In this document: piece by piece, positions 5,959 through 9,140 of the stretch
Numbering within the stretch: the stretch's first letter is position 1
How the letters are laid out: the number at the start of each line of letters is the position of its first letter
NCBI GenBank assembly: GCA_003533405.1
Contig: DQDL01000076.1
Location: forward strand, 5,984 to 15,123
Length of the DNA: 9,140 bases
Source of the DNA: Clostridiales bacterium
GTDB taxonomy: Bacteria > Bacillota > Clostridia > Oscillospirales > Oscillospiraceae
Direction of reading: 5' to 3'
Made by a program: the position numbers and the translations under genes
The notes under the pieces: generated by a model
What the model saw: only the letters and a program-made list of their open reading frames with translations
The model's database searches: none
What the model was told of the DNA's origin: nothing

Positions 5959-7734
5959 ATGTATTACAGCAGCGGCAACTACGAAGCTTTTGCTACCCCG
6001 AAAAAGCCCGAAGGTATCGACGAGAAATCAGCATACATAGTAGGCACCGGCCTTGCAGGTCTTGCGGCGGCCTGCTTCCTCATCCGTGACGCTCAGATGC
6101 CCGGCGAGCACATCACTCTGTTTGAGCACCTTCCCCTTGCAGGCGGCTCCTGCGACGGCATTTATGATGCGACCAAGGGCTTCATAATGCGCGGCGGCCG
6201 TGAGATGGATAACCACTTTGAGTGTATGTGGGATCTGTTCAAGTCCATCCCCTCCATCGTAAATCCCGGCGAGACCGTGTTCTCGGAATACTACCACCTC
6301 AATAAGGAGGACCCGAACTTCTCCCTGTGCCGTGTCACCGAAAAGCAGGGTCAGGATGCGCACACCGACAGAAAGTACGGCCTCACCCCCGGCGCCGCAA
6401 CCCAGCTTCTGAAGCTGTTCATGGCAACAAATAAGTCCCTCGAGGATAAGAAGATCGACGATGTGTTCGACAACGAGTTCTACGAAACGAACTTCTGGAC
6501 ATATTGGCAGACGATGTTCGCCTTTGAAAAGTGGCACTCGGCTCTTGAGATGAAGCTGTATCTGCAGCGCTACATCCACCACATTGACGGTCTGCCCGAT
6601 CTGAGCGCACTGCGCTTCACCCGCTACAATCAGTATGAGTCCATGATCCTGCCCATGTGCAAGTACATCACCGACCACGGCGGCAAGATCCTTTACGACA
6701 CCACCGTTACCAACATCGTCTGCGACTGCACCCCCGAGAAGAAGGTCGCAAAGAAGATAGAGTACACGCAGGGCGGCGTTGAGAAGGTCATCGACCTCAC
6801 CGAAAACGATCTCGTCATCTGCACCAACGGCTGCCAGGGCGACGCTTCCGCTTACGGTGATAACACCCACGCCCCCGTCGTCACCATCAAGAACGGCGAA
6901 GGTCCCTCCATTGAGATGTGGAAGAAGATCGCTGCTCAGGATCCGGCATTCGGCCGCCCCGAGAAGTTCTTCGCAGGCATCAAGGAGACCTCCTGGGAAT
7001 CCTGGACTGTCGACACCGCAAACAAGCAGATACTCGACGCTATCCAGAAAATCTGCAAGCGTGATCCCCTGTCCGGCAAGGTCGTCACCGGCGGTATCGT
7101 CACCTGCCGTGACTCGAGCTGGCTCGTCAGCTGGACTATAAACCGTCAGGGTCAGTTCCAGGAGCAGCCCGATGATCATTGCCTCATCTGGGTCTACGGT
7201 CTCAACTGCTGGGACGATGAAGGCGACTTCATCAAAAAGCCCATGTATCAGTGCACCGGTATCGAGCTTGCAGCTGAGTGGCTGTACCATATCGGCATTC
7301 CCGAGGATCAGATCATGGATCTTGCGACCAACGAGTGCAACACCACTCCGTGCATGATGCCGTATGTCACCACCTTCTTCATGCCCAGAGCCGAGGGCGA
7401 CCGCCCCAAGGTAGTTCCCGACGGTTCCGTCAACCTCGCATTCGTCGGCCAGTTCGCCGATACGCCCCGTGACACCGTGTTCACCACCGAATACTCCATC
7501 CGCACCGGCATGGAAGCGGTCTACACGCTGTGCAATGTCGACCGCGGTGTTCCCGAGGTCTGGGGCTCTGTGTACGATGTGCGTGACCTGCTGTACGCAA
7601 CAAGCAAGCTGCTCGACGGCAAGAAGCCTGCCGAGTTCCTGCTCCCGAGCATCATGCCGCTGCTTGGCCTGCTGAAGGAGCCTCTGACGAACAATGTCGT
7701 CGTGGATCTCCTCAAAAAGTACGGCATCGTATAA
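5959..7734 (+). CDS. ohyA: Oleate hydratase (EC 4.2.1.53), FAD-dependent
   Basis: A 591-residue enzyme that adds water to the cis-9 double bond of oleic and related fatty acids, giving 10-hydroxy fatty acids; in bacteria this detoxifies unsaturated fatty acids. An N-terminal Rossmann FAD site VGTGLAGLAA (residues 28-37) ends in the acidic residue of LFEH (E56). GGSCDG (62-67) and RGGREMDNHFE (78-88) follow. E82 and Y201 (in MKLYLQRYIHHI) fall at the same numbers as the catalytic E82 and Y201 reported for S. aureus OhyA, and the length matches. NQYES (224-228) and the C-terminal GQFADTPRDTVFTTEYS block are family signatures. Start: AGGAGG (5946-5951) is 7 bases from the ATG, a strong site. Codons are strongly biased (ATC, AAG, GAG), suggesting high expression. 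It is the last gene after regulator and ferredoxin and ends at a terminator. Confidence 0.97.
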   Translation: MYYSSGNYEAFATPKKPEGIDEKSAYIVGTGLAGLAAACFLIRDAQMPGEHITLFEHLPLAGGSCDGIYDATKGFIMRGGREMDNHFECMWDLFKSIPSIVNPGETVFSEYYHLNKEDPNFSLCRVTEKQGQDAHTDRKYGLTPGAATQLLKLFMATNKSLEDKKIDDVFDNEFYETNFWTYWQTMFAFEKWHSALEMKLYLQRYIHHIDGLPDLSALRFTRYNQYESMILPMCKYITDHGGKILYDTTVTNIVCDCTPEKKVAKKIEYTQGGVEKVIDLTENDLVICTNGCQGDASAYGDNTHAPVVTIKNGEGPSIEMWKKIAAQDPAFGRPEKFFAGIKETSWESWTVDTANKQILDAIQKICKRDPLSGKVVTGGIVTCRDSSWLVSWTINRQGQFQEQPDDHCLIWVYGLNCWDDEGDFIKKPMYQCTGIELAAEWLYHIGIPEDQIMDLATNECNTTPCMMPYVTTFFMPRAEGDRPKVVPDGSVNLAFVGQFADTPRDTVFTTEYSIRTGMEAVYTLCNVDRGVPEVWGSVYDVRDLLYATSKLLDGKKPAEFLLPSIMPLLGLLKEPLTNNVVVDLLKKYGIV

Positions 7735-7783
7735 TGCCAGTGTTGCCTTCGGTTTTTGTATCGTGTATAAAAAGCGGAGGTTT

Positions 7784-7815
7784 AGGAAGCGGCTCTCCCA
7801 CGCCGCTTCCTTTTT
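7784..7815 (+). terminator. Rho-independent terminator of ohyA
   Basis: A perfect 10-bp stem AGGAAGCGGC / GCCGCTTCCT with an 8-nt TCTCCCAC loop is followed by a run of T (7811-7815). It lies about 50 bases after the ohyA stop. Confidence 0.9.
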
Positions 7816-7821
7816 ATATGC

Positions 7822-7854
7822 AAAAAACTGCGGATCAGTCGTCCGCAGTTTTTT
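7822..7854 (-). terminator. Terminator of the permease gene, also usable from the + strand
   Basis: A perfect 13-bp stem AAAAAACTGCGGA / TCCGCAGTTTTTT has the 7-nt loop TCAGTCG. It touches the TGA stop of the minus-strand permease at 7854. The six-A and six-T arm ends give a T-tract on either strand, so it is also a back-up terminator for ohyA. Confidence 0.88.
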
Positions 7855-8966
7855 CAGAATATTGAGAATATAACGAGCAGCACGGCGAGAAACGCAAAGT
7901 TGAAGGCAGAAAACTCAATGATAAAGCGCTTTGCGCCCTTCGGCTCATGCCGCATATATTCGTTAAAGGTTATGAGGCTTGCAAGCGAAGCGATGAGCGT
8001 TCCCGCTCCGCCGATGTTCACACCTCTGAGAAGCTCAGCATAGTTTTGCGTAAACTGCGACAGCAGTATCGCCGACGGAACATTGCTTATCACCTGGCAG
8101 GAAAGCGCCGAGTACAAAAGCGTGTTTTTATCCATGAGCGCCGAGAAAAAATCACGCACGGCATCTATCCTTGCCATGTTGCCGGCAAAAACGAAGAAAA
8201 ACACGAATGTCAGCAGCAGCGAATAATCCACCGCCTCCAGGGCGTGGCGGTCTGTGACCAAAAGCACCGCCGGAATGACCGCAAGTCCGACCCACAGCGG
8301 AAGCACACGCAAAACGACGGCGACCGCCACCGCAAACAGAGCAATGTAGAGCGCAGTGGGCTTCGGCCTAAGCTCCACGGTTTTTCCGCTCACGCTCAGC
8401 GGCTCTGATCTGACGAACAGACAGCACACCGTGATTAGCAGCATCGACACCAGAAACGGCGGCAGCATGATGCGCAGAAACTCCGCCGTTGGAATGCCGT
8501 ATTTCGTGTACAGATACAGATTCTGCGGGTTGCCGAACGGAGTCAGCATGCCGCCGAGATTTGCCGCCATATTCTGCATTATAAATGTAAACGGCAGATA
8601 CTTCTCCTTGCCTGTGGACGACAGGACAAAATAGCCCAGCGGCAGGAAGGTCAGCAGCGCCGTATCGTTCGTGATGAGCATCGAGCCGAGAAAGCTTATA
8701 TATACCAGCACAAGGATGCACATACGGCTGGTTTTGAACACCCGCACGATGCGGCAGGCAATGATATAGAAAAAGTCAACATCCCTCAGAGCGCAGACCA
8801 CGGCAAGCACACAGAAAAGGCAGATAAGCGTTTTCATGTCAAGATAGCCTGCGTAGGCGCTGTCAACGGGTACAAACAGCACGGTCACCGCTGCTGCGGC
8901 AAACGCCGTAAGCATCACCGCATTATGCTTTGCAAAGGCTTTTATGCGCACTGCCTGTACCCCCAT
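7854..8966 (-). CDS. ArsB/NhaD/SLC13-type ion transporter permease (citrate-transporter-like)
   Basis: A 370-residue, highly hydrophobic inner-membrane protein with about 10 membrane segments. It shows the inverted-repeat pattern of the ion transporter superfamily: in the first half MLITNDTALLTFLPLG (residues 97-111) and MLTPFGNPQNLYLY (140-153), in the second half VISNVPSAILLSQF (292-305) and IGGAGTLIASLASLITF (318-334). The N-D-T / S-N-V-P and G-N-P / G-A-G pairs mark the two re-entrant hairpins holding substrate and Na+. The family moves dicarboxylates, citrate, arsenite or Na+; this substrate cannot be told. At 370 residues it is on the short side for SLC13-like proteins (400 or more). 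Start: ATG at 8966 with a weak GAGAAAG site; the GTG at 8951 is an alternative. Monocistronic, convergent with ohyA, with its own promoter and terminator. Confidence 0.88.
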   Translation of the reverse strand: MGVQAVRIKAFAKHNAVMLTAFAAAAVTVLFVPVDSAYAGYLDMKTLICLFCVLAVVCALRDVDFFYIIACRIVRVFKTSRMCILVLVYISFLGSMLITNDTALLTFLPLGYFVLSSTGKEKYLPFTFIMQNMAANLGGMLTPFGNPQNLYLYTKYGIPTAEFLRIMLPPFLVSMLLITVCCLFVRSEPLSVSGKTVELRPKPTALYIALFAVAVAVVLRVLPLWVGLAVIPAVLLVTDRHALEAVDYSLLLTFVFFFVFAGNMARIDAVRDFFSALMDKNTLLYSALSCQVISNVPSAILLSQFTQNYAELLRGVNIGGAGTLIASLASLITFNEYMRHEPKGAKRFIIEFSAFNFAFLAVLLVIFSIF

Positions 8967-8985
8967 TCTTTCTCACAAATTCGGT

Positions 8986-9013
8986 ATTATATCACTGTTT
9001 GCCGGTAAATCAA
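8986..9013 (-). promoter_or_regulatory. Sigma-A promoter with extended -10 for the permease gene
   Basis: On the minus strand TTGATT (9013-9008), a 16-base spacer ending in TGA, and a perfect TATAAT (8991-8986) form an extended -10 promoter. The predicted start is only about 11 bases before the ATG at 8966, so the leader is very short and leaves room only for GAGAAAG. Confidence 0.75.
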
Positions 9014-9016
9014 GAA

Positions 9017-9079
9017 AAAAGGAGCCTTGGGCGGATTCAGATAAGGATAAAACGGTTTTGTCAGGCTCTTTTCCGCCCA
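9017..9079. other. Region of competing RNA stems at the right end
   Basis: TGGGCGGA (9028-9035) pairs perfectly with TCCGCCCA (9072-9079). GATAAAAC pairs with GTTTTGTC inside it. AAAA-GAGCC (9017-9026, one bulged G) can instead pair with GGCTCTTTT (9064-9072), which cannot form together with the first stem without a pseudoknot. It lies upstream of the permease promoter, so it is outside that transcript. It matches no riboswitch class I recognise. Confidence 0.35.
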
Positions 9080-9089
9080 TACTTCACAA

Positions 9090-9126
9090 AAATCTCCGGT
9101 AATACACAAAGTATTGCCGGAGATTT
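9090..9126. terminator. Probable terminator of a minus-strand gene beyond the right edge
   Basis: AAATCTCCGGTAATAC (9090-9105) and GTATTGCCGGAGATTT (9111-9126) form a 16-bp stem with one G-U pair and an ACAAA loop. The minus-strand tail is TTTTTGTG and the + strand tail TTTGTTGTTT; the former is the better U-tract. No gene for it is inside the window. Confidence 0.7.
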
Positions 9127-9140
9127 GTTGTTTAAGTTGA

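Noticed and set aside
6028..7290. A 420-codon minus-strand open frame antisense to ohyA
   Set aside because: It mirrors the third-position bias of ohyA, has no ribosome site or domain, and ohyA is certain on the other strand.
7947..8408. A 153-codon + strand open frame antisense to the permease
   Set aside because: Composition rich in Arg, His and Lys, typical of the reverse of a hydrophobic protein; no start signals.
9028..9079. A known riboswitch (fluoride, preQ1 or guanidine type)
   Set aside because: None of the conserved core bases of these classes could be matched by eye.

Overview
The window looks like chromosomal DNA of an anaerobic, spore-forming Clostridia-type Firmicute of moderately high GC, perhaps from the Oscillospirales. 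The grounds are a spoIVB sporulation protease, strong GGAGG ribosome sites, a clostridial-type 2[4Fe-4S] ferredoxin, compact operons and long perfect terminator stems. No mobile element, CRISPR array, tRNA or rRNA was seen. The taxonomic guess is inference.

Left part (1-3432): the 3' end of spoIVB on the + strand runs into a 12-bp terminator shared with a convergent minus-strand operon. That operon reads, from its promoter near 3461-3489, MFS transporter, then LOG-family nucleotide phosphoribohydrolase, then alpha/beta hydrolase. Adjacent genes overlap as TGATG and TTGA, so translation is probably coupled. The hydrolase most likely starts at a TTG codon.

Middle (3511-4957): a + strand promoter drives a membrane-anchored glycerophosphodiester phosphodiesterase, ending at a 15-bp stem terminator. 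Converging on that terminator is a 39-codon minus-strand ORF (4479-4598) with a good ribosome site. Upstream of it lies a very AT-rich region of about 350 bases that holds the leader of the next + strand gene.

Right-centre (4958-7734): a Crp/Fnr-type regulator, a small 2[4Fe-4S] ferredoxin and an oleate hydratase (ohyA) lie in a row on the + strand. This is the most interesting part. Oleate hydratase uses FAD and works best with it reduced, yet catalyses no net redox reaction, so an adjacent ferredoxin is a candidate reductant. The regulator lacks the cAMP-binding cassette and has a changed recognition helix. A 14-bp hairpin without a U-tract separates regulator and ferredoxin, and a second hairpin encloses the ferredoxin stop codon.

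Right end (7735-9140): two terminator stems separate ohyA from a convergent ArsB/NhaD/SLC13-type permease, which has its own near-consensus extended -10 promoter. The last 130 bases carry competing RNA stems and a 16-bp hairpin that probably ends a minus-strand gene lying outside the window.
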